DNA of 64,000 nt. It comes from Dietzia timorensis. GTDB taxonomy: Bacteria > Actinomycetota > Actinomycetes > Mycobacteriales > Mycobacteriaceae. The notes under the pieces are model-generated. The model worked only from the letters and a program-made list of their open reading frames with translations, did no database searches and had not been told where the DNA came from. A program made the translations under genes and the position numbers. Positions 32,257 to 40,746 of this stretch are shown piece after piece (the stretch's first letter is position 1; every line of letters starts with the position of its first letter). The stretch lies in the NCBI RefSeq assembly GCF_001659785.1, contig NZ_CP015961.1, forward strand, positions 3,038,001 to 3,102,000, in the 5' to 3' direction.

Positions 32257-32865
32257 TTAACCTTCGGCGCGCAACCGATAGAGCGCGCCGATCGCATCGA
32301 CCGCCGAATCCAGCGGGGCGATCTCGCGGCGCGCGCGGCACACGGCCACGGCACCCTCGAGCAGGCATAGCGACTGCTCCGCGAGCATCGCGGCCGCGCC
32401 GTCATCCAACCCGGACTCGGCCAGGCGCGCGGCCAGCGCGTCCTGCCACCCCGCAAACGCCGCCGCGGCCTGATCGTGCAACTCCGGCAGCTCGGGATTC
32501 TCGTCCACCGTCACCGCCAGCACCGGGCAGCCAGCACGAAAACCGGTCGCCTCGAGCCGCGCCCGCCAGAAATCGGCGAACGACCGCAGCGCCACCGAAG
32601 GATCCGGCGATTCCCCGATCGTCCGCAACACCAACTCGCCGGCCTGCTCCACCGCCGCCGACAGCATCTCCGCGCGCCCACCGGGGAAGTGGTAGTACAC
32701 CGACCCGCGCGGCGCCCCGCTCACCGAAAGCACCCTGTCGATGCTCGTCCCCGCCACGCCATACTCACCGAGCAGCTCGCCCGCCGTGCGCACCATGCGG
32801 TCACGGGTGTTTCCACGGCGCTTCACCACACCCGCGTCTGACGTCGGAGTTGCTTCATTTGCCAT
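32257..32865 (-). CDS. TetR/AcrR family transcriptional regulator
   Basis: The 202-residue product has a TetR-type DNA-binding domain at about residues 18-65 (GNTRDRMVRTAGELLGEYGV, then GTSIDRVLSVSGAPRGSVYYHF) and a C-terminal domain of the TetR_C family seen in LmrA/YxaF-like regulators (GFRAGCPVLAVTVDENPELP). The ATG at 32865 with GGAGGGC upstream is preferred to a longer frame. It faces a hotdog-fold gene across a 72-base gap containing an inverted repeat, so it probably regulates itself and that gene. The effector is unknown. Confidence 0.9.
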   Translation of the reverse strand: MANEATPTSDAGVVKRRGNTRDRMVRTAGELLGEYGVAGTSIDRVLSVSGAPRGSVYYHFPGGRAEMLSAAVEQAGELVLRTIGESPDPSVALRSFADFWRARLEATGFRAGCPVLAVTVDENPELPELHDQAAAAFAGWQDALAARLAESGLDDGAAAMLAEQSLCLLEGAVAVCRARREIAPLDSAVDAIGALYRLRAEG

Positions 32866-32882
32866 GCCCTCCACCCTACGCT

Positions 32883-32900
32883 TTATGCTATAAACCATAA
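32883..32900. promoter_or_regulatory. possible operator between TetR and DUF4442 genes
   Basis: TTATG and CATAA form an inverted repeat around an eight-base spacer (CTATAAAC), and the sequence also offers TATAAA/TATGCT-like promoter hexamers. Its place in the short divergent gap suggests the binding site of the TetR regulator. Confidence 0.4.
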
Positions 32901-32937
32901 TCCGAATCGGCCGATCCGCGAATGGAGATCTTCGACA

Positions 32938-33420
32938 ATGACTCAATCGGTCACGCCACTGAAGAGGGCGCTGTCACACCCGCGCACCCTGTCGATCGCC
33001 ATGAGCCTGTGGCCGCCGTTCCTCGCCTCCGGCGTGCGCGTCGAGCCCTTCGCCAAGGACTTCACGTCGGTGAAGGTCCGGCTGAGCCGCCGCCCGTGGA
33101 ACACGAACTACGTGGGCACCGCATTCGGCGGATCGCTATTCTCCATGTCGGATCCGTGGTGGATGTTCCTTGTCATGCAGCAGCTCGGCAGCTCCTACAC
33201 CGTGTGGGATACCGCGGGCGAGATCGAGTTCGTCGCGCCCGGCCGCGGCACCGTCTACGGCACCTTCGAGGCCACGCCCGAGGAGATCGACCGGATCCGC
33301 GAACAGGCCGCCGGCGGAGACAAGGTGCTCACCTGGTTCTCCACCGACCTCACCGACGGCGACGGCAACACCATCGCCCGCGTCCGGAAGCAGGTCTACG
33401 TGCGCAGAAAGAAGCGCTAG
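32938..33420 (+). CDS. hotdog-fold protein, DUF4442
   Basis: A 160-residue protein of the DUF4442 hotdog family, related to acyl-CoA thioesterases. Diagnostic parts are VEPFAKDFTSVKVRLSRRPW, NTNYVGTAFGGSLFSMSDPW and MFLVMQQLGSSYTVWDTAGE, ending in a basic RVRKQVYVRRKKR. Such proteins may hydrolyse acyl-CoA or process fatty acids; the exact substrate is not known. It is divergent from a TetR regulator that likely controls it and its stop overlaps the convergent FUSC gene by four bases. Confidence 0.85.
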   Translation: MTQSVTPLKRALSHPRTLSIAMSLWPPFLASGVRVEPFAKDFTSVKVRLSRRPWNTNYVGTAFGGSLFSMSDPWWMFLVMQQLGSSYTVWDTAGEIEFVAPGRGTVYGTFEATPEEIDRIREQAAGGDKVLTWFSTDLTDGDGNTIARVRKQVYVRRKKR

Positions 33421-34715
33421 TCCTCGTCGAGGAACACCTCGGGCATGTTCTTGATGACCCGCGGCGGGAGCACCTCGCGCGCGGCATCCTTCGGCGCCAG
33501 CCCCTCGGTCGACTTGGCCTCGCCACTGGTGAGCGGCTCCGGGCGGACGGCCGGCTTCGGCACGGTCGCCGGGAGCGTGGCCAGCGCGGAGATCTTCGAC
33601 AGGCCGGCGACCTGGAGCATGTCGACGAGGATCGAGCGCATCTGCGCGAGCACCACGGTCTCGGTGATGCCGCCGCCGGAGACGAGCTCGCGCTGCAGGC
33701 CGGCTGCGACCATGCGGAGCTGGCGGGTCATCGTCACCTGGTCGGGCGCGTCCGGGATGCGCGCAACGTAACGCGAGAGGTCCTCCAAGCCGTCGGCGAG
33801 GTGGTCGATGAGGTTGATGAGCTTCGGGTGGATATCCACCGAGTCCTCGACCGACGTGGCGGCGCGGCGGGCGAGGACGCGGATGTTGCGCACCCCGTTG
33901 TCGAGCGGGTTGAGCACGTCGGCGATCCCGTCGAGCTCGCTGCGCTTGGTGAGGTGAAACGGCGAGATGGAGATGATCTCCTTGCCGCCGCCCACCTGCT
34001 CTCGCAGTGTGTCGAGGGCCGGCTGGGTATCGCGCGCCGACTGGAGAGCGTCGCCGATACGGTCGACGTCCCGGCTCTCCAGCCCCTCGGCCACCTCGCG
34101 GAGGATCGACGAGGACACCCCGAGCAGCGAGGCCGTCTCGCGCCGCGCGCGCTTGATGGGGTGGACGGGCAACAGCGACATCATCGCGAGGGCGATGAGC
34201 CCGCCGACGAGCGCGTCGATCATGCGCTCGTACCCGGTGTTACTGCCCGGCGGCAGTAGCGTCGCCACGAGCACCGCGGACGTGGCGACCTGGCCGGAGA
34301 AGATCGCGCCCTTGTCGAGGAATACCGCGATCGTCTGCCCGGCGATGACGGCGATGGCGATCTGCCACGGCCCCGAGCCGATTGCGGAGATGAGAAGATC
34401 GCCGAGGCCGATGCCGATGACCGCGCCCACGACGAGTTCGAAGGCGCGTCGGAGCCGCTTCCCCATCGACACCCCGAGCGCGATGGTCGCGGCTATCGGC
34501 GCGAAGAACGGACGCTCATGGCCGAGGAGTTCGCTGGCGATCCACCACGCGAGCGCGGCACCGATGCCGCACTGCACGATCGGGATCAGCGCATAGGCGA
34601 CCCGCCGGACGCGCTCACGCATCGACGGGGGAAGCCGGGCGTAGAAGCCATAGGCCCCCTGGTCTACTCGCTCACGCCAGGCCGAGAGCCGAGGCGGCGT
34701 GCGGATCACACTCAT
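33417..34715 (-). CDS. FUSC-family (aromatic acid exporter-like) membrane protein
   Basis: A 432-residue protein with five or six transmembrane helices in its first half (LIPIVQCGIGAALAWWIASE; PFFAPIAATIALGVSMGKRL; LVVGAVIGIGLGDLLISAIG; WQIAIAVIAGQTIAVFLDKG; MIDALVGGLIALAMMSLLPV) and a long cytoplasmic helical C-terminal half. This is the pattern of FUSC/ArAE-type proteins, some of which export aromatic acids. The ATG at 34715 lies inside the end of the DUF3151 gene (44-base overlap), pointing to translational coupling. Transported compound unknown. Confidence 0.82.
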   Translation of the reverse strand: MSVIRTPPRLSAWRERVDQGAYGFYARLPPSMRERVRRVAYALIPIVQCGIGAALAWWIASELLGHERPFFAPIAATIALGVSMGKRLRRAFELVVGAVIGIGLGDLLISAIGSGPWQIAIAVIAGQTIAVFLDKGAIFSGQVATSAVLVATLLPPGSNTGYERMIDALVGGLIALAMMSLLPVHPIKRARRETASLLGVSSSILREVAEGLESRDVDRIGDALQSARDTQPALDTLREQVGGGKEIISISPFHLTKRSELDGIADVLNPLDNGVRNIRVLARRAATSVEDSVDIHPKLINLIDHLADGLEDLSRYVARIPDAPDQVTMTRQLRMVAAGLQRELVSGGGITETVVLAQMRSILVDMLQVAGLSKISALATLPATVPKPAVRPEPLTSGEAKSTEGLAPKDAAREVLPPRVIKNMPEVFLDED

Positions 34716-35088
34716 GCAGCAACTCCAAGCAGCGTTCGTACTCGTCGACTTCGTCGATCTTCTGCGCGGCGCGGGCGAGCACGGCGACGCAGCGGAGGAA
34801 TCCCTGGTTCGGTTCGTGATCGAAGGGCACCGGGCCGAAGCCCTTCCACCCGTTGCGCCGCAGCTGATCGAGCCCGCGGTGGTAGCCGGTGCGCGCGAAC
34901 GCATACGCACCGATCGTGTCGCCTTCGTCGAAGGCGTCCTCGGCGAGCTTCGCCCAGGCGATCGAGGCGGTGGGGCTCTCTGCGGCGACCTTGCGGGCGT
35001 CGACGCCGGTGGCGATGCCCTCTTCGGCCTCCGGGTCTCCGGGAAGGCGGGTCGGGGGCGGTCCGAGCAAATCACCAAAAGAAGTCAT
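34672..35088 (-). CDS. DUF3151 protein
   Basis: A 138-residue soluble protein of the actinobacterial DUF3151 family, recognisable from MTSFGDLLGPPPTRLPGDPE, SIAWAKLAEDAFDEGDTIGA, YAFARTGYHRGLDQLRRNGW and FDHEPNQGFLRCVAVLARAA. Its helical pattern resembles TPR-like repeats. M. tuberculosis has the ortholog Rv0360c in the same neighbourhood. The ATG at 35088 begins exactly at the conserved N-terminus; the longer upstream frame runs into the phoD promoter region. Function unknown. Confidence 0.88.
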   Translation of the reverse strand: MTSFGDLLGPPPTRLPGDPEAEEGIATGVDARKVAAESPTASIAWAKLAEDAFDEGDTIGAYAFARTGYHRGLDQLRRNGWKGFGPVPFDHEPNQGFLRCVAVLARAAQKIDEVDEYERCLELLHECDPHAASALGLA

Positions 35089-35178
35089 GGTGACGATATT
35101 AGAGGTTCGGACGCGTCCGCCGCCGTCACACGTGGTCGGGCACACGAGGCGGGCGCCGGGTTGGACAAGCGACCAAAA

Positions 35179-35200
35179 GGTGAAGACTTGGTGAAGCTTT
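35179..35200 (+). promoter_or_regulatory. candidate PHO box upstream of phoD
   Basis: Two adjacent 11-base direct repeats, GGTGAAGACTT (35179-35189) and GGTGAAGCTTT (35190-35200), sit 49 bases before the phoD start, about one helical turn-and-a-half upstream of a GATAAA-like minus-10. Tandem 11-base units with a GGTGAA/TTCACC core are typical of PhoP binding sites in actinobacteria. Confidence 0.6.
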
Positions 35201-35248
35201 CGCCGAAAAGTGGACACGGAGATAAAGAATGGCTTTAAGTGAAGGATT

Positions 35249-36985
35249 GTGACTGCTTACGACCTGCCCCGTAATCCACAGTCCTCGACTTCCGTGCGCC
35301 CTGATTCGGATTCTGAGGACGCCCGCCCCGCGGGTACGAACCGCCGCACCGTACTCAAGGCCGGCGCCGTCGCCGCAGCCGCGACCGGCTCGGCCTTCGC
35401 GCTCGGCAAGGGCGGCATCGGGCCGTTCGCGCCCGCCGAGGCGCTGGCCCAGGATGCGGTGTTCCGGCACGGCGTGGCCTCCGGCGATCCCTTGAGCGAC
35501 CGCGTGATCCTGTGGACCCGCGTGACCCCTGGTCCCGAGGCCACTCCGGGTTCCGGGGCCGGCCCGGAGGCCACCGTCCAGTGGGAGATGGCGCGCGACG
35601 CGGGCTTCGGCGCCATCGAGCGCGCGGGCTCCGCCGTCACAAATGGCGGCAGAGACCACACCGTGAACGTCGACGCCGGCGGGCTCGCCCCGGACACGTG
35701 GTACTACTACCGCTTCCGGTGTAACGGGCAGACCTCGCCGGTCGGGCGCACGCGTACCGCGCCCGCGCCGGGGGCGAGGCCGGGCCGCGCGCGCTTCGGC
35801 GTCGTCTCGTGCTCGAACTGGGAGGCCGGGTTCTTCTCCGGTTACCGGCACCTTGCCGACCGCGGCGACATCGACGCGGTGCTCGAGCTCGGCGACTACA
35901 TCTACGAGTACGGCAACGGCGAATACGCGGGGCCGAACGGAGTCGTCCGCCCGCACGATCCGGCGTGGGACATCGTCTCGCTGTCCGATTACCGGCGCCG
36001 CCACGCGCAGTACCGCACCGACCCGGACCTGCAGCGGCTCCACGCGCACGTGCCGTGGATCTGCACGTGGGACGACCACGAGATCGCCAACGACGCCTGG
36101 GAGCACGGCGCCGAGAATCACGACGCCGGGCAGGGATCCTACTCCGGCCGCAAGCGAAACGGCGCGCAGGCCTACTTCGAATGGCTACCGATCCGCCCCC
36201 AATCGCTTCGTGACGGCGGGCAGCTCTATCGGCGCTTCGGCTGGGGCACCCTCGCCGAGCTGTCCATGCTCGACCTGCGGTCCTACCGTTCGGAGCAGCC
36301 CAAGTTCTACGAGGGCCGCGCGATCGACGACCCGGGCCGCACGATGACCGGCGCGGCGCAGTTCGACTGGCTCACCGGCGGGTTGACCTCCTCGACCGCG
36401 CGGTGGAACCTCGTGGGCAACTCGGTGATGATCACGCCCGTGCTGTTGCCGCCGCTCGACCCGCGAGTGACGAAGGCGCTCACCGATCTCACCGGCCTGC
36501 CCGAGGAGGGCGTGCCCTACAACGCTGACCAGTGGGACGGCTACGCGGCCGAGCGCCGCCGCCTGTTCGACACGATCGCCGACGCGGGGATCGACAACTG
36601 CGTGTTCCTCACCGGCGATATCCACACCTCGTGGGCATGCGACCTGCCGCGCCGCGCCGCCGCACCCGCCGAGGGACTGGTCGGCGCCGAATTCGTGGTC
36701 CCGTCAATCACTTCGAACAACATCGACGACATGATCGGGCTGCCGGAGGGCAATCCGCTGTCGGACGCCGCGGAGACCGCGCTGCCGGCCGTCAATCACC
36801 ACATCCGCTGGGTCGACCTCGACCGGCACGGCTACGGCGTGTTCGAGCTGACCGAGGGCTTCGCGCACATGGACTACTTCGCGGTGTTCTCGCGCGAGGA
36901 CGCCGGCACCGGAACCTACCGGATGGGCGGCTGGCGCAAGCCCCAAGGCAGCGGCCCGATCCAGCCCGCTGGACCTCTGCCGTAG
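35249..36985 (+). CDS. phoD: secreted alkaline phosphatase PhoD
   Basis: PhoD is a calcium- and iron-dependent phosphodiesterase/monoesterase exported by the Tat route. The N-terminus has a twin-arginine motif (TNRRTVLKAGAVAAAATG, about residues 30-48) and likely cleavage near EALAQDA. The mature enzyme has the PhoD_N fold (FRHGVASGDPLSDRVILWTR) and the metallophosphatase part: FGVVSCSNWEAGFFSGYRHL, AVLELGDYIYEYGNGEY, CTWDDHEIANDAWEHG and VFLTGDIHTSWACDLPRRA. The length of 578 residues is normal. The GTG at 35249 has GAAGGA upstream. A PHO-box-like direct repeat precedes it, so phosphate starvation control is likely. Both PhoA and PhoD in this segment suggest investment in scavenging organic phosphate. 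Confidence 0.94.
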   Translation: MTAYDLPRNPQSSTSVRPDSDSEDARPAGTNRRTVLKAGAVAAAATGSAFALGKGGIGPFAPAEALAQDAVFRHGVASGDPLSDRVILWTRVTPGPEATPGSGAGPEATVQWEMARDAGFGAIERAGSAVTNGGRDHTVNVDAGGLAPDTWYYYRFRCNGQTSPVGRTRTAPAPGARPGRARFGVVSCSNWEAGFFSGYRHLADRGDIDAVLELGDYIYEYGNGEYAGPNGVVRPHDPAWDIVSLSDYRRRHAQYRTDPDLQRLHAHVPWICTWDDHEIANDAWEHGAENHDAGQGSYSGRKRNGAQAYFEWLPIRPQSLRDGGQLYRRFGWGTLAELSMLDLRSYRSEQPKFYEGRAIDDPGRTMTGAAQFDWLTGGLTSSTARWNLVGNSVMITPVLLPPLDPRVTKALTDLTGLPEEGVPYNADQWDGYAAERRRLFDTIADAGIDNCVFLTGDIHTSWACDLPRRAAAPAEGLVGAEFVVPSITSNNIDDMIGLPEGNPLSDAAETALPAVNHHIRWVDLDRHGYGVFELTEGFAHMDYFAVFSREDAGTGTYRMGGWRKPQGSGPIQPAGPLP

Positions 36986-37082
36986 CGAGCACGTGTTCAG
37001 GCGGCGCAGCGTCGCCGTGTACGGTGACGCAGAGTCGCTTGAAGCGCGGTCCGGCAGGCGGACGGGCGCGAAAGGGAGAACG

Positions 37083-37811
37083 ATGCAGCCACCTCAGTCA
37101 CCGAACTCCGGCCCCGGCGCGCAGGGCCCCACACCGGATCCGGTCCCGGGCTTCGGCCCGCGCGGCGAGTCCGCGCCACGCGGATCCGCGCAGGGCGACG
37201 GGAATGCCGCAGGCCACGGCCGTGGGCCGAGCTCGGGTGCGCCCACAGGCGGCTACGCCTCCGCGCCTTCCGGGCAGGGCGGACCGGGCGGTTTTGGCGG
37301 AGCCAGCGGCTCCGGCGGCGCGAAGTCAGGCGGACTGAACACGAAGCTGATCATCGCCATTGCGGCCGTGCTCGCGGTCATCGTGATCGTCGCCGCGCTC
37401 ATCTTCTTCGTGTTCACCGACCGCTCCCCGGAGGCTCGCGCGCAGAAGGACATCGAGTCCACCCTGCAGAACCTCTCCGAGGTGACCAGCGTCGAGGAGT
37501 TCAGCTCGCAGATCTGCGAGGAGTTCCGCCCCGACACCGACGTGATGAACTCGCTCTCGGAGATCTCCGGCCAGTCCGGCGTCGATTTCGACGCCCAGTT
37601 CACCGAGCAGATCCGCGCGGCCTTCCCCGCCTCGCTCGACGTCGAATCGGTCGAGCTCGACGGGGATAACGCCACCGCCCACGTCACTTCTTCGGACGAC
37701 GAGGGCGCGAGCACCGACGAGGACGTGCAGATGCGCCAGGAGGACGGCTCCTGGCTCGTGTGCGACCCGGCCGTCGGCACTGGCGGACTGCCCGCCGGCC
37801 AGGGCCAGTAG
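37083..37811 (+). CDS. Rv0361-type membrane protein
   Basis: A 242-residue protein with a Pro/Gly/Ser-rich cytoplasmic region of about 80 residues, a single strong transmembrane helix (LIIAIAAVLAVIVIVAALIFFV, positions about 98-119), and an extracytoplasmic domain with two cysteines (SQICEEF, WLVCDPA) and an NTF2-like pattern ending in MRQEDGSWLVCDP. The layout and its place near the DUF3151 gene and upstream of fba match Rv0361 of M. tuberculosis. The ATG at 37083 has AAGGGAGA upstream; an open frame extends 30 codons further without support. Function unknown. Confidence 0.82.
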   Translation: MQPPQSPNSGPGAQGPTPDPVPGFGPRGESAPRGSAQGDGNAAGHGRGPSSGAPTGGYASAPSGQGGPGGFGGASGSGGAKSGGLNTKLIIAIAAVLAVIVIVAALIFFVFTDRSPEARAQKDIESTLQNLSEVTSVEEFSSQICEEFRPDTDVMNSLSEISGQSGVDFDAQFTEQIRAAFPASLDVESVELDGDNATAHVTSSDDEGASTDEDVQMRQEDGSWLVCDPAVGTGGLPAGQGQ

Positions 37812-37815
37812 CGCG

Positions 37816-38424
37816 CTACCGGCGGCCGAATACCCCGACGAAGAAATCGTCGTTCGGCGGATGCAGCTCCCAGGTCGAATAGCGCGACTGCAGCTCGAGC
37901 CCTGCGGCGTAGGACTCGTCGACGAAGTCGCCGAACTCCCAGCCCCAGTTGCTCCCGAAGCCGATCACGGCGCGGCCCTCCGGCGCCAGGTGCGCGAAGA
38001 TCCCGCGTAGGCTCGCGGCGCGCTCGGCGCCGGCGAGGAAGCCCATCACGTTGCCCGCGCTGATGATCAGGCCGAACTCGATGCGTGCGCCCGCGCCGTC
38101 GACGAGCGAGAGCTCGGCGAGGTTCTGGACCTGCCACGTCGGCCCCGGATGGTCCGCGCGCGCCACGCCGATGAGGGTCGGGTCGAGGTCGACTCCCCAC
38201 ACCTCGTGCCCGGCGCGGTGGAGGTAGCCGCCGATGCGGCCGGTCCCGCAGCCCGCGTCGAGAATGCGCGCGCCGCGAGGCGCCATCGCGTCCGCGAGCC
38301 GCGCCTCGCCGAAGATGTCGTTTCCCTCGGCCTCGATGCGGCGCCAACGCTCCGCGTATTCACTCGCCTTATCGGGATTCTCCCGCACACTTGCCAGCCA
38401 GCGATTTTCCTCGGGTCCGCTCAT
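37816..38424 (-). CDS. SAM-dependent methyltransferase
   Basis: A 202-residue class I methyltransferase. The AdoMet-binding motif ILDAGCGTGRIGGYLHRAG lies near residues 53-71, followed by the acidic end of strand two in VWGVDLDPTLIGVARADHPG, and LIISAGNVMGFLAGAERAAS as motif four. The C-terminal part includes VIGFGSNWGWEFGDFVDESY. The acceptor cannot be predicted. It is convergent with the Rv0361-type gene, only four bases apart, and lies downstream of the ROK regulator on the same strand with a 51-base gap. Confidence 0.88.
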   Translation of the reverse strand: MSGPEENRWLASVRENPDKASEYAERWRRIEAEGNDIFGEARLADAMAPRGARILDAGCGTGRIGGYLHRAGHEVWGVDLDPTLIGVARADHPGPTWQVQNLAELSLVDGAGARIEFGLIISAGNVMGFLAGAERAASLRGIFAHLAPEGRAVIGFGSNWGWEFGDFVDESYAAGLELQSRYSTWELHPPNDDFFVGVFGRR

Positions 38425-38475
38425 TACTCCATTGTTCGTGACGTCGGACGTCCCTGCAATCCCTGCACTCCGGCG

Positions 38476-39717
38476 TCAGGCTGCGAATCCGCTTTTCGGG
38501 CTCGACTTTTGTCGAGACTCCTCACCGCCCGGGCGGGCGCCGACCGAGAGCACTGCCTCCGGATCCGCGCACAGCCTGTCGAGCGCGACGGCCATCGCGG
38601 CCTGTTCCTGAATCCGGCGTCCCGCCGTGGACACGCGCAGTGCGGGGGCCCGGCCCGCGACGGCGACCTCGCGAGACCCGGCGAGCACATCGGGCAGATA
38701 TTTCGGATGGTCGGTGAAGGCCTGGCCGGCGAGGACGACGGTGTCCGGGCGCAGGACCGCCGAGACAGTGCCCACGACGCGGCCGAGCGCGAGCGCGCGG
38801 TCCCGCAGGATCGCACGCGCCTCGCCGGACTCTCCACCCTCGCCGGCGGCGAGCTCGCCGAGGGCGCTCACACTTTCCGCCGTCAGACCATGCTTTCGTG
38901 CAGCGCGGACGAGACCGTGATCGGAGACCGTGTCAATGAGCCCCTCGCCGCGGTCGTCGAGGTGAGGAACCTTGCCGAACGGAAGGTAGCGCAGGTCGGC
39001 GGGTCCGGCCGACGGCTGGTGCACGACGCCGTCGATCGCGAGCGCCGAGCCGATGTACTCACGTCCGTAGACGAGCAGCGTCGTCCCGGAGTGCCTCTCG
39101 TGGCCGACGAGCAGTTCCGCCGCGGCCATCGCCTCCACGTGGGGGGCCACCGAGAAGGGCACGCCGATCGTCTCGGTGAACAGCTCACCCAGCGGCGTGC
39201 CGGCCCAGCCGAGGAGGTCGTGGTCCACGCAGCCGCCGCCGGTCACGCGGGCCGCCGTCGCGACGCCGCCCGCGGCGAGCCGGCGCCCGCGGAATCCGTC
39301 GAGCAGCCGGAAGGCCTCGGCGGAGAGCGTGTCGACGGCGTCGCCCGGCGAGGATTCGGTGGGGATCTCGCGCGCGGCGAGCACGCGGCAGCTCAGGTCG
39401 CACACAGCGACGACCGAGTTCTTCAAACCGATGTGCACCGCGATGGCGACGGGCCCGGCGGGGTCGAGCTCGAGCATCGCGCCGGGCCGACCCGTCGCCC
39501 CCTGGCTCATCCGGCCGGGCTGCGGGCGCACCGCGCCGAGGTCCTGGAGGGTCGTGACGGCGCGCGCCACCGTCGCCTTGGACAGTCCGGTCACGTCGGC
39601 GACCTCTGACCGCGACACCGGGCCGCGGAAGCGGATGGCGCGCAGCACCTGCGCAGCGCTGACGTCGGATACCCGAAACGTCGGGGCACTCGTGGGGAGG
39701 GGAGTTTGATCGGTCAC
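38476..39717 (-). CDS. ROK-family transcriptional regulator
   Basis: ROK regulators combine a winged helix with a sugar-kinase-like sensor domain. The 413-residue product has an N-terminal winged helix (VLRAIRFRGPVSRSEVADVT, GLSKATVARAVTTLQDLGAV, about residues 23-65) and an ROK domain with AIAVHIGLKNSVVAVCDLSC, VTGGGCVDHDLLGWAGTPLG and VLRPDTVVLAGQAFTDHPKY. The canonical cysteine-rich zinc motif of ROK kinases is not apparent, so it is a regulator and not an enzyme. It is divergent from an ssuCBA-type importer, with a perfect 16-base palindrome in between, and probably represses one or both. Confidence 0.9.
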   Translation of the reverse strand: MTDQTPLPTSAPTFRVSDVSAAQVLRAIRFRGPVSRSEVADVTGLSKATVARAVTTLQDLGAVRPQPGRMSQGATGRPGAMLELDPAGPVAIAVHIGLKNSVVAVCDLSCRVLAAREIPTESSPGDAVDTLSAEAFRLLDGFRGRRLAAGGVATAARVTGGGCVDHDLLGWAGTPLGELFTETIGVPFSVAPHVEAMAAAELLVGHERHSGTTLLVYGREYIGSALAIDGVVHQPSAGPADLRYLPFGKVPHLDDRGEGLIDTVSDHGLVRAARKHGLTAESVSALGELAAGEGGESGEARAILRDRALALGRVVGTVSAVLRPDTVVLAGQAFTDHPKYLPDVLAGSREVAVAGRAPALRVSTAGRRIQEQAAMAVALDRLCADPEAVLSVGARPGGEESRQKSSPKSGFAA

Positions 39718-39739
39718 GAGCCAAACCTTAGCACCGAAA

Positions 39740-39755
39740 TAGACAGATCTGTCTA
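39740..39755. promoter_or_regulatory. operator palindrome upstream of ROK regulator
   Basis: TAGACAGATCTGTCTA is a perfect 16-base palindrome located 22 bases before the ROK gene start and about 65 bases before the ABC permease gene. Its place makes it the best candidate site for the ROK protein. Confidence 0.7.
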
Positions 39756-39820
39756 CTTCCGCGGCAACTTTCGCTCACGCTGATTCGAAGGGTGGATCGG
39801 TCCCGCGCGCGGCCACAAAC

Positions 39821-40717
39821 ATGTTCGTTCATCGACCACCCCCGACGAAAGCACTCCACGACGCCATGACCTCCTTACTCGCCGCGCCACCCGCGGCACC
39901 GGCCACCGACACCTCTCCGGCCCCCGTATCGAGCTCGGCCTCCCCACCTGACAGGGGCCGACGACGACTACCCACCGGCCCCGGACTACTGCGCTGGCTG
40001 TCGCCGGTCGCGATCATCATCGTGTGGCAGCTCGCCTCGTTCTTCGGCCTGCTCCCCGAGCGCGTCCTCCCGGCGCCGCAGCTCATCGCCGAAGCCGGCT
40101 GGGAGCTGACCCAGGGCGGCCAGCTCGGCGAGGCTCTGCTCATTTCCACCGGCCGCGTCCTCCAGGGGCTCGCGCTCGGCATCGCCGCAGGCCTCGTCGC
40201 CGGCGTTGTCGTCGGCAGCTCCCGAATCGCCGATTATCTCCTCGATCCGCCTCTACAAATGATCAGGGCGCTGCCGCACCTCGGCCTCATCCCCCTGTTC
40301 ATCCTGTGGTTCGGCATCGGCGAGGTGCCGAAGGTGTTGCTCATCGCCCTCGGCGTGTTCTTCCCCATCTACCTCACGATCGCGGCGGGCATCCGCCAGA
40401 TCGACCCGAAGTTGCTCGAGGTCGCGCGGGTATTCCGGTTCTCCCGGCGCCAGCGCCTCACCGACGTCATCCTCCCCTCCGTCGCACCCCAGGCGCTGGT
40501 CGGGCTGCGGCAGTCCCTCGCTATCGCCTGGCTCACCCTCATCGTCGCCGAGCAGCTCAACGCGACGAGCGGGCTCGGCTACCTCATCATGAACGCCCGA
40601 GATTTCCTGCAGGTCGACGTCATTCTCGTGGGTCTCGTCGTGTACGCGATCCTCGGCGTCGCCACCGACGCGCTCGTCCGCGCCCTCGAACGCCGCGCGC
40701 TGCGCCACTACCACTAG
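39821..40717 (+). CDS. ssuC: sulfonate/nitrate-type ABC transporter permease
   Basis: The inner-membrane subunit of a taurine/sulfonate/nitrate-class importer. Six hydrophobic helices run from LSPVAIIIVWQLASFFGLLP to VILVGLVVYAILGVATDALV, with the cytoplasmic coupling segment IRQIDPKLLEVARVFRFSRR and the EAA-like loop DVILPSVAPQALVGLRQSLA. The start is uncertain: 39821 gives 298 residues, while ATG 39866 removes 15 mostly polar residues; neither has a clear ribosome binding site. The ATPase and binding protein genes follow closely (29-base gap, then an ATGA overlap). Sulfonate specificity is inferred from the binding protein family. Confidence 0.85.
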   Translation: MFVHRPPPTKALHDAMTSLLAAPPAAPATDTSPAPVSSSASPPDRGRRRLPTGPGLLRWLSPVAIIIVWQLASFFGLLPERVLPAPQLIAEAGWELTQGGQLGEALLISTGRVLQGLALGIAAGLVAGVVVGSSRIADYLLDPPLQMIRALPHLGLIPLFILWFGIGEVPKVLLIALGVFFPIYLTIAAGIRQIDPKLLEVARVFRFSRRQRLTDVILPSVAPQALVGLRQSLAIAWLTLIVAEQLNATSGLGYLIMNARDFLQVDVILVGLVVYAILGVATDALVRALERRALRHYH

Positions 40718-40746
40718 CCCGTTTCGACTCAGCGAGGTTTTTCGCC

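Noticed and set aside
32100-32260. AT-rich stretch upstream of phoA as a possible foreign insertion
   Set aside because: It has no gene, repeat or end sequences; an AT-rich promoter region is the simpler explanation.
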